A stretch of 64,000 nucleotides of DNA from Nothopassalora personata (Eukaryota; Ascomycota; Dothideomycetes; Mycosphaerellales; Mycosphaerellaceae): the NCBI GenBank assembly GCA_033816765.1, contig CM066288.1, positions 4,588,001-4,652,000 on the forward strand, read 5' to 3'. Position 1 is the first letter of the stretch. Each line of letters begins with the position of its first letter. A model generated the notes under the pieces. It ran no database searches and was not told the DNA's origin. It was given only the letters and a program-made list of their open reading frames with translations. The position numbers were made by a program, and so were the translations under genes. Below, in pieces: positions 10,102 through 20,132 of the stretch.

Positions 10102-12656
10102 TCACAAGAAACCCGGCGAGTCGACGTCGCGAGGCACGATATCCCGGATAGCTCTTCTCCAGAGGCCATTGTCAGGCCAGGATGTTGGTCCCTCGTTTGA
10201 AAGCACGAACCAGTGTTCGCACTTCCGGCGCCAGGCTTGTTCTTCCTCCTCTTGAATGCGGCAGAAGCGTGGACCGAGATCGAACTCCTCGTGTAGTTCG
10301 CCAGCACCTCCAGCTGCGAGAGACACCGGACTTGCGAGACCGCCAAGGCCACCAGCACCTGGAACGGGAGTGTTCTCGTCTTTTAGGTCCTCGATGCCAG
10401 CGAACGCGTCCTCCTCATCATCCGCATCTGTGACGGATGGAGAAAGCTGTCCGGACACATCTCGTCCACCTTTGACCTTGAGCCACTTCATCTGATGCGG
10501 ATCGTATACCATGCCGTTCTGCACTTGGATGTTGTGGCCGTTCCCCGTAGCTACGTGGGCGATGAGTGCTGGTCGAGAGGGCGAAGTAGATGGGCCGTGC
10601 TGTCTGTCCATGTAGGATGTCTGCGTGTTCGTCGACGGCGTAGGTGTCTCGAGCGGAAGGAGATCGAATTGAGCCAATGTGTTCTCATTGCCTTCCCAGC
10701 GCAGAGTTTGCGGGTTGTACACCATACCCTTCTCACCTAGTATCATGTTAGTTCTGCTTCGCGGATCCTCAATCTCGCTTAGCACGTACTCTTGGGTATG
10801 TGGGACCCTCCGATGCCAGCGATCAAAGCGGGCCTTTTGCCCGGCTGTTTATTTGCACTCGGACTGCTGTGAGGACTCCTAGCCGCCACTTGAGCTTTCC
10901 AATTAGTAGTGAGCGGTTGTAATGGTCCTTCGCTCCTGGGTCGTGGTTGGTTAACGAGTCTGGATTCTCTGGCAATTCTACTTGCTGCAGTGTCACGCAG
11001 ATAGCTCGGTGTATTATCATGTAGGCCCTTGACAGGACTTGAAGGTGTCTTCGGAGGTGCCGGTGTCATCATACGCTCCGGTACGGCAGAAACAGAGTAT
11101 GCAGAATTACGCTTGGTGGGATCCATAAATTCACTCCGGCTCTGAGTTCGTCGCAGTGTTCCTTGCTTAGGGGGGCCACGAGCAACGGGCTGTTTAGTAA
11201 ACTTGCTTTCCTTCGCGGCAGACGTGGGTAGATCATCGAAGATCTCAAGTTCGGAACCATCGCCAAAGTTGCGTCTTCGTGTAGGTTTCTTAACAGTCTG
11301 CATGAGTTTCGCCTCACGAATCAGCGACGCCGGTGCTATATCTTGTCTCTGCCTTGGAGCACGAGACGGTGTATCCGGCGTTACTTGATGTGCGAGCCTT
11401 GATGAAGGTCGAGGTGGTGGCGATTGAGCCCCCTGGCGGTTGGGATCAGAGTCCCTCCTTAGGTGATACGGCATTGCTCGCTGGGCGGTCACATGCGAAG
11501 ACTGGTAGTTGGAGACACCAGCGGGAAGGAAGGGAGCAGGACCCTTCTGTAAGGACGTATTGCTCGACTGATTTCGTAACACTGGCATCGAGCGCTTAGA
11601 CCGAAGCAGCTGAGAACTAGTCGTGGTCGGTTGCCTTCGTTCTCGGACATGATGTGAAGCACCAGACTCAAAAACAGGGTCCAAGCGCGATGTGTGTCTT
11701 GAGCCAGACACTGGCCGGGGGATATGGGAACGGTTGTAGATGGGTTTGTCAGTGGGTCTGTCGTGGAAGTTGAGAGTTGTGGCCGGCCTTTGTGTGGCGG
11801 GTGTCGTCGCTTTCGACGCTCTGACTTGCACGTTCTTATTCGTAGTCCGTTTCCGAACGTCGAGGATGCCACCTCGTCCGAGATCAAAGTCATTGTCGAA
11901 GTCGTCGTTGTCGTTCGATACAAGTTTTGACTTTTTGTGTGCGTTTGTGTTCATGGTGGCTGGTTGCTCCAGAGCAGGCGTGGTGCTGGGCTGTGATAGA
12001 TCAGACAGCTCAGCATCTGCCGCTCGACGTTTCTGCAGCTTGGCTTCCAAGTCCATTGGGCCTTCTGGCAGTTCGAGACCGCCCAAGTCATCGACCTCAC
12101 TGTCAGCGGTGGCAGAGCCCAAGCTTGGACTCATGACCGAAGCCGACGAGCTTCTCGCGCGTGTGCCGTCGCGTTTCGTGCCTGCAAATCGAATGCCTAG
12201 ACTGCCCTCGAGGTCATCAAAATCGTCCATTTCCTCTGCTGACACGACGTTGGCGTCTTCTACGCGAGGCTTCAGCTGGAGTGGCTGGTCAGACATGTCG
12301 AGATCATTGTCCCAGTCGTCGTCGTCGATCTTTTGCTTCGACCTCTTCTTGCCCAGTCGCTTGATAGTGCCTCCAAAGAGAGCACTGGCGGGGATGTTGG
12401 TGGGTATGGGGATTCCTGCCTGTTTCGCGGAATCGATGGCATGGGTCGTGGCCTGATCGTCGTTCGGTTGTATCACCACGTTCCACGAGTCTTCCTCTCC
12501 GCCAGCGACCGACTCAGAGCGGAGTGACAGGCGCGAGGAAATGGCGGTGCCGGGGGTGCTGGCTGCCGCGAACGTCTGAAAGTGGCCTTCGAAGTCGTCG
12601 TCCTCGTCCCAGCTTTCGACTTGTTTCGACGAGGCGGCGGCGGAGGTGGTGGCCAT
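10102..12656 (-). CDS. byr4: Byr4/Bfa1-like septation/mitotic exit regulator
   Basis: Exons 12656-10790 and 10736-10102 flank a 53 nt intron with a perfect ACTAAC branch point; the product is 833 aa. Byr4 (fission yeast) and Bfa1 (budding yeast) form with Cdc16/Bub2 the two-part GAP that holds the Spg1/Tem1 GTPase off at the spindle pole, delaying septation until mitosis is done. The start at 12656 gives the family N-terminus with SWDEDDDFEGHF. The middle is disordered with acidic patches (DDDDWDNDLDM; DDFDDLEGSLGIRF). The C-terminal third has the diagnostic pair GMVYNPQTLRW (about 626-636) and GMVYDPHQMKWLKV (about 698-711), followed by LGPRFCRIQEEEEQAWRRKCEHW. Without the intron the frame breaks just before the first motif, which supports the splice. 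It is transcribed divergently from the XRCC4-like gene. Confidence 0.88.
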
Positions 12657-13151
12657 GGCGCTCAGCTTCCACTGCGCCGGGAGAGAAAGTCTCTCCGATG
12701 TGCAGGAGCGAGGCAATGGGGCGGGAGGTCGTCGGTCTGGTGCATTCGCGATTCTACAGTAGTGCACTACTCCTGCTGCAGCGGGAAAGTAGTTGTCGTT
12801 TATGAGGTGGTCGGTCGCGCTTGCACGGCCCGTTTCGAACGGCTTACCTCCTAGGGTCCTGCACGACGAGGACTCGTCAAAGCCAAACGCCAGAAACACG
12901 ACAACGGCAATCGGCTCGATGAGGGGAGGCCCATTGCAGCACCATTCACTCCGTGAAATGACGCGTTGTCACGAGACAAAAATTGCACGCCTTGCACCGT
13001 TCCAATGTCAGGACGGCCGCTGCATATACTGTATTTCTCGCGACGGGGTCCTGCACGCTGATTGTCCGGCGATCGATAATCGGGACCTCTCGATCTCTCC
13101 AACTTCATCTTCCTGCCACCTCCGTCTTATTATTACGTGGTGCATCTCGCC
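12657..13151. promoter_or_regulatory. Divergent promoter between byr4 and the XRCC4-like gene
   Basis: 495 bp separating the two ATGs. No additional gene is supported. The sequence should hold both promoters; no TATA element was recognised. Confidence 0.45.
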
Positions 13152-14318
13152 ATGGCGATCTCGTCCCGAGAAGAAGTCCTTCGCCTGAAGCGCACCGACC
13201 ACAAGACGGCACATCTAGTGCTTCATGTCGCGGACCACTCGACAAGCCAGGACGCGCTAGATCTAAAGCTTATTGGGACCGACTCGGACTATCTGTATCA
13301 TGGCAACGTGAAAGAATCCGCTCTCAACTCCCTGCAGGCAACCAATTTCAAAGGCAACCTTGCAGAATTCAAGACAGTGCTTTCATATGCATTGCTTCGC
13401 CGCCGACCCGATGCGTCCTTTCCAGACGTCTTGGAAGGGGTGGAGACCGTGGCGGCGATTAGTGGCCAGACCTTGACTGTTACTATCCGGAAGAACATCA
13501 GCGGCATTACCCAGAAATTGGCCGCGATCACGCTCCAGGAGGACACCGAGCGAGAAGAGGTCACTTTCATCGAATGGACCGATGCTGTTCTCAATGATAG
13601 AGATGAGCTACAAGATCAACTAGCCACGGCTCAGGAGAAGGCGAAGGAGCAGCAAGCACAAGTTGCAAAGCTATCTGCAGAGCTTGATAAGCTAGTCAAG
13701 GCGAAGAAGCAGCATGAAGAAGAAATGCTGAGCAAGTTTGCTGCGCTACTGAATGCGAAGAAGCTGAAGATTCGAGATCAGCAAAGACTGCTTTCAAGTG
13801 TCAAGATTGACGTCGATGCAGCAGAGGAAGTTGAGGAAGCTAGATCATCGAGTGCCAAGTCCTCCAGACGAGCAGGGGCTTCAAGGAAAGGGAAGCGGAA
13901 AGCTCACGGCACCGCCAAGCCGACTCCTCCAGAAGCCGAGGACGAGGACGGTGATGATGCAACTGCGGATGGTACAGATGACGCCCAAGAAGAAGATAGG
14001 AGACGTCAAGAGACGCCAGAGACCGATGAGGAAGATGTCGCGGACGAAGATGGCGAAGTGGAAGCAGATGGCAGCGGTATGGCGAATGCCATCGACGGCT
14101 CCCAAACAACGCGTCGAGTTGTCACAAAGCAGACTCAACAGAGCCAACGAAGTCAGCGCAGTTCAGAAAAGATGGACGTCGACAAACAGAAGTCGCCATC
14201 ACCTCAGAGGAAGCTGCCCAGCAGAAAGGCGAAATCACCTGCAAAGGAACCAAGTCCGCCGCCACATTCTAACGACGTAAACGATGAAGCCGAGGACGAG
14301 ACAGACGATGAGCTTTGA
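13152..14318 (+). CDS. XRCC4-like DNA double-strand break repair protein
   Basis: Single exon, 388 aa; the ATG at 13152 was chosen because the frame upstream has no ATG. XRCC4 (Lif1 in yeast) scaffolds DNA ligase IV in non-homologous end joining in the nucleus. Residues ~1-160 look like the XRCC4 head: beta-rich, with YLYHGNVKESALNSLQATNF and FKTVLSYALL. A long charged helix follows (about 160-230, DRDELQDQLATAQEKAKEQQAQ onward) that would form the dimer coiled coil and ligase-binding stalk. The tail is long, acidic and basic by turns and disordered, ending SKSPAKEPSPPPHSN-like then DEAEDETDDEL. The assignment rests on overall layout and head-domain resemblance and is not certain; an XLF-type paralogue is the main alternative. 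Confidence 0.7.
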   Translation: MAISSREEVLRLKRTDHKTAHLVLHVADHSTSQDALDLKLIGTDSDYLYHGNVKESALNSLQATNFKGNLAEFKTVLSYALLRRRPDASFPDVLEGVETVAAISGQTLTVTIRKNISGITQKLAAITLQEDTEREEVTFIEWTDAVLNDRDELQDQLATAQEKAKEQQAQVAKLSAELDKLVKAKKQHEEEMLSKFAALLNAKKLKIRDQQRLLSSVKIDVDAAEEVEEARSSSAKSSRRAGASRKGKRKAHGTAKPTPPEAEDEDGDDATADGTDDAQEEDRRRQETPETDEEDVADEDGEVEADGSGMANAIDGSQTTRRVVTKQTQQSQRSQRSSEKMDVDKQKSPSPQRKLPSRKAKSPAKEPSPPPHSNDVNDEAEDETDDEL

Positions 14319-15267
14319 GCGATTTCAGCGCAATGCATTAGACAGGCAGAACATGCTGTAGAAAGAAAGGGTGACTCGGCGACCGCGTGGTTGCTATGAT
14401 CCAGGATGTCTTGCTATGTTCCGGGATGTCTTCATCTCGGCGAAGGTGACTACGGAAGCGCTTGTCTTGTACCCTGGCGCAAACTTAGCAGGGGCTCGAT
14501 GATCGGCCGGGCGCGTGCCTTCGCGGAAGACCGGGTCGCAAGCGAATCCACCGTGGTCGGGTTCAGCAGATCTGGTTGGCCGCGTCTTGTTTCTGCACCT
14601 CATCATCGGGTCAACGTCTGTGAGGGCGAGACGAAGACCAAAAGTGCCGTCCGTAGTGGTGAGTGAAGCCGCAGACGTGACCGCTGTTGAACACGATAGC
14701 AATGCGCGTGCAAGCAGACAAGCAGACTCACTTGCGCGGAAAGTGCACCTCGAAGTTGGCATGATCTCATAACAGGTGTGTACCTCGACTCGTTGTCGTT
14801 GTACCGTGCTGTCCCTCGACTCCATTGTCCTTTGCCGCATCCTCTCACGAACAAGACATACTACGCTCCACCTCAGCGCATGATACTCCAACTTCACCGC
14901 CTACCACGTCGATAGTATCGCACATATCGCCGAGTCGCACGGCAGACAGTCTAGCATCGTGGGGCATTGCGAAGCTGGCGAAGTAGCGCTACGTAGAACT
15001 ACCGCAGCCCAAGACGGAGTGCGCATCGGCGCATATCTCCATTGATCGTCACCTCCGTCAATTGACACAGGCGGAAAGCCACGTGCGCCAGCATTCAGCC
15101 TCCAATTGTCACGTCTTCGCAAATCACTTGCTGGCGCGTAATCATCTCGCCAACTGCAACTCCGAACACAACATCCGATGCACCACACACTCCAAGGCCA
15201 CCAATCGCTCTCGACATCGCACCTCTAATGCTGTCTACCACCTCAACCTGGACCGGATAGCGTTATC
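14319..15267. other. Intergenic region
   Basis: 950 bp between the XRCC4-like gene and the large disordered protein. Short open frames exist on both strands, none with a recognisable family or a good gene structure. The right part should be the promoter of the 15268 gene. Confidence 0.45.
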
Positions 15268-17826
15268 ATGCCTGCGGTGACGGATACGTCACACGACAGG
15301 CAGCCGAATCCTGGGAAATGGGTCCCAAGCAAAGAGGACCAAGAAGATCTCGATGCGATTGACGCCGCCATTACGCGCATGCAAAAGTTCACCAAGCCTG
15401 ATCCCTACATCCTCAGCATACCGCAGGACGACGTATTACGATACCATCATTCTTACAAGGCGCATGTGAACCAATGGCAATATCACGCGCCATTCGACGT
15501 GAGCGACCGCGAAAGTGACCAGTATCAGACGTACATCTACCACGATCCAGACCATGATATGTGGGTGCAGCGAAACAGCTACTCAATCGAGCCGCCCACG
15601 ACCGACACTGTTGCGAAGACGAGGCCCGGGACCGGCGCGGATACCCCGAATGGCGCGCCGAAGAAGACGCTCAGTCTTGGGGAGTACAAGCAAAAGAAGA
15701 AATCAGGTGGGACTGCGAACCCTGAGCCCAAGGTGGTAAAGGGCTCTGACGCGCCGACGAAGCAGCCAGCTGTGAAGGGACCGATTGAGCGAATCAAGGC
15801 CGAGAATGATGAGATACTTGCTACAGTCGCCGAGGTCGAGAATGAGGGAACTGTGGCGGTGAAGGACACACCCAAGCCACAGCATGAGCTGAAGCGTAAG
15901 AGAGAGCCAGAGGTCATGAAGCCAAAGCAAGAGCAAGAGCCCAAGACGGCGGAGGTGAAAGTTAATGGGGAGACGCCCGCTGCAAAGAAGCCGAAGACTG
16001 CAGATTTTACACCTTCGAAACAGCAAAAGCCAGATACGGCGAGGCGGAAAGAGGAGTCCACGGCGCAGGTTCCAAATAAGACGAAGAAGGAACGCCAGAG
16101 CCAGGAGACAAGTCTCCCTCCTCGACTGTCACCACTGCACACATCTGCTATGCCGGAGATGCTCTCACCTCTGCAGACAATGAAGACGGAAGAGCAGCCT
16201 GCGCACGCCTCATCTCTCGAAATTCTGTCTCCGACCATTCCAGGCAACGTGGCGAAGGCATTGGAGGCCCGAACATCTGCACCCAACTCTGCAACCAAGA
16301 AAAACGACAAGCTCACGCCCCTCAAGAAGCCCGAGGGTGTAACGAAGCACAAGTCACCCGTGCCACGCAATGGTTTTCGTGCTACGTCTAGCTCGCCTGC
16401 TGTGCGATCAGACGTGGAGGATAAAGGTCAACCAAAGAGTTCTGCGCCACTTGCGAAGAGTCCGGAGCACAGCGACGATGCCGCGGTTAACATCACGGGT
16501 GCTACCAAGAAGGTAAAGCACCCAGCGAAGGGAAGTCTGATGGTCAAGATCAAGTATAAGAGAGCGCGACGAGAAGATATTGTGCGGATACTGAAGATGC
16601 GCCCTCAGCCTGATAAGAGTATCTCTGCGTCAACTGCCTCTGGACCGCCTGTGGGAGCCGCAAAGGCGCCCATCAAGACGGTGGCCAACTCAAAGCTGAA
16701 CGGCGAGTACAAGGAGGCGACATCTGCCAAGGGTGTAGCTCAGAAGGTAGGGCCCGCCAAGAAGGAGAAGATGGAGAAGAAAGACCAGAAGCCGGCACAG
16801 CCTCAGGACGAGCAACGACCAGTCGTAGAAAAACGGCCACTTCCGGAAGACGCCAACGTCGAATCTGTTGCAAAGCGGAAGAAGACTGAAGCATCCGACA
16901 CACGAAAAAAGCTCTCGACACCAGCGCCAGGTGAACTCGACTCGCCGTCCCAGCCTAGATATGGACCTCAAGCGACGCCAAGCACACGTAAAGGTCTCCT
17001 GGCTGTATCTATGCAGCGTGAGCAATCTCAGGACAGCAATGGCACTCACGCCACTCCTCCGGCGCGATCGAATACACCGGGTAATAACGGCCAAGTGAAC
17101 GGAACGTCTAACCGGCCACCGTCTAGTCAACGTGTCAAGACCGAGGCGCAAGTGGCTTGGGATATCGAGCAGAAACGTTTGGAGACCATGGGCAGGGACC
17201 TTAAGCGGGCGGCGAGCAGTCTTCTCAACGCTGAGAACTCGACTCAACGGGACAAGAAAGTCGCTGCAGCTCAGGCTGTGGAGTCTTTGATCTGTTACCT
17301 GCTTGCTTTCACTTGCGCTGATGAGGCCAGCTCGGCTGCGAAACCGAAGCGGGCTGCACAATATAGGAATTGGCACAGTCTGCACGGTCTCTACAATCTG
17401 ACAAAGCGCGCATGCCTAGCATACCCTCAACTTCGCGGCATAACGGCAGGTCTGGGCATGTCATACAGCTCGAGGATAATGTCGATCAACAACGAGCACT
17501 CAAAGGATAATCCCAACCCCGCCCCGAGTGCTTCGACACTTCAAGAAGCAATGGCGACGCAGGAGAAGGCATGTCGGTCGTGGGACGAGGAGTTTCCAAC
17601 CGTTAAGAACATCGAGACGGTGTTTCCATCTGCCTGGCGCGGCATCACCGAAAGGTCCCTCAACAACGAAGTCTTGGAGCCCAGTTCCCTGGCTGGACCA
17701 TATGTGCTTCCGATAACCGCCTACACCAGGCCATTCCTTGCCGCCAGGGCTGCATATGCGATGTTGAAGGAATGGACCGAGAAGGAGAACTTACGATATA
17801 CTTTCCAGCTTGGGCTCACTGCTTGA
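15268..17826 (+). CDS. Conserved fungal protein of unknown function, largely disordered
   Basis: Single exon, 852 aa, beginning at the first ATG. The N-terminal ~110 residues look folded (DPYILSIPQDDVLRYHH; WQYHAPFDVSDRES; YIYHDPDHDMWVQRNSYSI). The middle ~500 residues are Lys/Glu/Pro/Ala-rich with many nuclear-localisation-like clusters (KRKREPE, KKPK). They carry a basic island KGSLMVKIKYKRARREDIVRI near residues 415-440. The C-terminal ~230 residues appear helical and folded (RDLKRAASSLLNAENSTQ; AVESLICYLLAFTCAD; YRNWHSLHGLYNLTKRACLA). I do not recognise the family. Charge and localisation signals suggest a nuclear role, which is inference. Several long antisense frames across this gene are composition shadows. 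Confidence 0.75.
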   Translation: MPAVTDTSHDRQPNPGKWVPSKEDQEDLDAIDAAITRMQKFTKPDPYILSIPQDDVLRYHHSYKAHVNQWQYHAPFDVSDRESDQYQTYIYHDPDHDMWVQRNSYSIEPPTTDTVAKTRPGTGADTPNGAPKKTLSLGEYKQKKKSGGTANPEPKVVKGSDAPTKQPAVKGPIERIKAENDEILATVAEVENEGTVAVKDTPKPQHELKRKREPEVMKPKQEQEPKTAEVKVNGETPAAKKPKTADFTPSKQQKPDTARRKEESTAQVPNKTKKERQSQETSLPPRLSPLHTSAMPEMLSPLQTMKTEEQPAHASSLEILSPTIPGNVAKALEARTSAPNSATKKNDKLTPLKKPEGVTKHKSPVPRNGFRATSSSPAVRSDVEDKGQPKSSAPLAKSPEHSDDAAVNITGATKKVKHPAKGSLMVKIKYKRARREDIVRILKMRPQPDKSISASTASGPPVGAAKAPIKTVANSKLNGEYKEATSAKGVAQKVGPAKKEKMEKKDQKPAQPQDEQRPVVEKRPLPEDANVESVAKRKKTEASDTRKKLSTPAPGELDSPSQPRYGPQATPSTRKGLLAVSMQREQSQDSNGTHATPPARSNTPGNNGQVNGTSNRPPSSQRVKTEAQVAWDIEQKRLETMGRDLKRAASSLLNAENSTQRDKKVAAAQAVESLICYLLAFTCADEASSAAKPKRAAQYRNWHSLHGLYNLTKRACLAYPQLRGITAGLGMSYSSRIMSINNEHSKDNPNPAPSASTLQEAMATQEKACRSWDEEFPTVKNIETVFPSAWRGITERSLNNEVLEPSSLAGPYVLPITAYTRPFLAARAAYAMLKEWTEKENLRYTFQLGLTA

Positions 17827-18250
17827 ACATAAGTGGGAAGGCCGACTTTGCACGATGAGTGGGTGCGGTTTGGATTTTGTATTATGATATGAGGCTGTAT
17901 TCAAAGGCAGAGCAGCATGGGTTGGATTATGGGAACAGTGGCGATGGATGGAAGGCGTTTTGCTTTCAATGCTTCAGGCAATTGATACCCCAGTGAGTAA
18001 AGTAGCGACAGTACTGCCAACAACACGTAAGTTGGAGGGAGAGTACAGGAAGTGGCATGTGTGTTTTTGGTATAATACCGAGATGAGATGAAAAATAAGG
18101 CGACTGAATGCTCTCATCACCTTTTTCCCTACTTACCCTCCAAATTAGAAGCACAGGCCATCGATTTTCGGATCATCATTCTCCCTCGATCTTCAAGCAC
18201 AGTCAGCACCTGATCTTACATGCCTTCGTTCCACCCTCCCTTGACAGGCA
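17827..18250. other. Intergenic region
   Basis: 424 bp holding the 3' UTR of the disordered protein and the promoter of the Cyc2-like gene. Nothing else is seen. Confidence 0.4.
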
Positions 18251-19429
18251 ATGTCATTGCGACTTACAAGCATCGGTCGCTCCTCGGCACGAAACACATA
18301 CAGAACCCGCCTCGCACAGCGTTTAACCTGTGTACGCTTCTCGCAATGCCTCAGACTCCATGAAACCGCCTCACCAGCACCCGAACAACCACTCAAGGAT
18401 CTACACCATGGCCAACAACAACGTCAACAGAGAAAGAGTAGCATAAAATTCCCCGCCCTCGCTCTCTTCGCCCTCGCCATCCCCGTAGGCTGGTACCTCC
18501 TCCCAGAGTACTACCAATCCGGTCTCGCCTCCCGCCACGACTTCGTCCCCTACACCCTCATCGCCAAAACTCCCGTCTCCTCCACCTCCTCCATCTTCGC
18601 CCTCAAACCCGCGTCATCCACATCGCTAGACCTCTACGACCCCGCCGTCGAACGCGCCCTCACATCCGTCGAGTTCAAGCAACCGCAGCTCCAGATCGCG
18701 AGGTCGTATACGCTGCTTCCACAGCAGGTGGGCCAGCATGAGGATGAGGTGCGGTTTCTCATCAGACGGGAGGAGAAGGGGGAAGTGAGTAATTTCTTGC
18801 ATCGGTTGAGCGTGGGGAGTCGGGTGGAGGTGCGAGGTTTGCGGAAGGAGTTTGTGCTGCCGGAGGGGGTGCGGAGTGTAGTGTTTCTGGCTGGCGGGAC
18901 GGGGATTGCGCCGGCGTTGCAGGTTTGTGATCTGGTTGGGGAGGAGGGGCAGGGGAGGGTGCATGTGCTGTGGGCGACGAGGAGGAGGGAAGAGTGTGTG
19001 GGTGGCAGCAACGATACTGTGAAAGAGGAGAAGGGAAAGTGGTGGTGGCCTTGGAGAGGTGTTGGTGTGAATCAGGAGATGGTGGACGACGAACAGGAGA
19101 AGGGAGTGCTGGTGAGGATGCTTGAGGATATGAAGAGTGAGGCTAGGACGAGAGATGGAGAGCAAAGCAGGATTCTGGTGGATTATTACATCGACGAGAA
19201 GGGCACGTTCATCGAGCCGGAAGATGTCGAGGCGGCTCTGAATAGGCTACAATCAAGTCACGATGACAAGGTCACCGGCAAGAATGTTCTGATTGTCTCT
19301 GGACCCGACGGCTTCGTCAACTACTGGGCTGGACCGAAGCAGTGGATGAATGGTCGCGAAGTTCAAGGACCGCTTCGTGGAGTGCTTTCTACACTGAAGC
19401 TGGACGATTGGGTGGTGTTCAAGCTATAG
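18251..19429 (+). CDS. Cyc2-like mitochondrial FAD/NAD-binding protein
   Basis: Single exon, 392 aa. The N-terminus is rich in Arg/Ser and lacks acids, like a mitochondrial presequence, and is followed by one membrane span (FPALALFALAIPVGWYLL, about 68-85). The rest is a ferredoxin-reductase-type fold: an FAD-binding barrel starting HDFVPYTLIAKTPVSS, the flavin segment RSYTLLP, and the nucleotide motif VVFLAGGTGIAPALQV. It ends GPDGFVNYWAGPKQW, the signature I associate with fungal Cyc2. Cyc2 is an inner-membrane flavoprotein that helps reduce the heme-binding cysteines of apocytochrome c before heme attachment. A general cytochrome b5 reductase relative is the alternative, but the acidic insertion (REECVGG through KGVLVRM) and the C-terminal motif favour Cyc2. 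Confidence 0.72.
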   Translation: MSLRLTSIGRSSARNTYRTRLAQRLTCVRFSQCLRLHETASPAPEQPLKDLHHGQQQRQQRKSSIKFPALALFALAIPVGWYLLPEYYQSGLASRHDFVPYTLIAKTPVSSTSSIFALKPASSTSLDLYDPAVERALTSVEFKQPQLQIARSYTLLPQQVGQHEDEVRFLIRREEKGEVSNFLHRLSVGSRVEVRGLRKEFVLPEGVRSVVFLAGGTGIAPALQVCDLVGEEGQGRVHVLWATRRREECVGGSNDTVKEEKGKWWWPWRGVGVNQEMVDDEQEKGVLVRMLEDMKSEARTRDGEQSRILVDYYIDEKGTFIEPEDVEAALNRLQSSHDDKVTGKNVLIVSGPDGFVNYWAGPKQWMNGREVQGPLRGVLSTLKLDDWVVFKL

Positions 19430-20132
19430 TTTCAACACGACGGGGAGGTGTTGTGCCACCACCTCGTATAGTACAGGCACAGGCCATTCGTCTACAACGC
19501 ATCAATCAACCGAATGATTCGAGATGCTAGGATGCATATGCCGCGACGCACTACCGCAGCATCTTGAAACGTCAGAGGTTATGTCGTCAGCCTGGAATTC
19601 AAGAGATACCATGAATGCAGTCAATCGATGCGCTTGATTCGACACATTCAGGTGCATCTATACTGGCAAAATGATTGTGCCATGTGTCAAAAGGCCCCTT
19701 GCAAGCATCAACGACATGATCACTTGCGCCGTCCGCTAGTGTGAAGCGCCATCAGCTTCTAATGAAATTGCAACATTTGGCACAAAAGCCGACTCAACAG
19801 AAGAAGGACAATTGAATACATGCAGCGCGGAGGCATTCGTGCTTACAGAATATCGAGTCTCGTCTCCAGATTTCGCCGCTGTACGTGAGTGGACCTGCAC
19901 GCATTGTCCTGCTCCGTATGGACCACATCACGGCAGCCGGCATGGCGGCATGGCGGCATGGCGGCATGGCGGCATTCCGCGATGGCCCATACACTAGTGC
20001 GTTCGGAAGGTGCTTGCTGTATCGGGAAGTTGACTTGCTGCACTGGGAGAGTGCTTGATTAAGTCATCCCTGGGAAAAGTGATGAAAGCGATTTGCCGGC
20101 ATGTTCTCATCTGAAGATATCTCCTCAAATTG
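19430..20132. other. Intergenic region with an 8-bp minisatellite
   Basis: 703 bp, no gene seen. It contains the CATGGCGG repeat listed separately and the promoter of the MFS transporter. Confidence 0.45.
19941..19972. repeat. Short tandem repeat CATGGCGG x4
   Basis: Four perfect head-to-tail copies of CATGGCGG followed by a partial CAT. It lies ~160 bp upstream of the MFS transporter ATG, so copy-number change could affect that promoter (inference). Confidence 0.9.

Noticed and set aside
12657..12899. N-terminal extension of Byr4 to 12899
   Set aside because: The frame is open but starts at a non-family sequence; the ATG at 12656 gives the acidic N-terminus seen in Byr4 relatives.
15579..16370. 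Long antisense frame across the disordered-protein gene
   Set aside because: It is the mirror of Lys/Glu/Pro-rich codons; no start context, family motif or splice logic supports it.
18626..19165. Antisense frame rich in His/Pro/Leu opposite the Cyc2-like gene
   Set aside because: Composition shadow of a GC-rich coding exon; the sense frame has clear FAD/NAD motifs.
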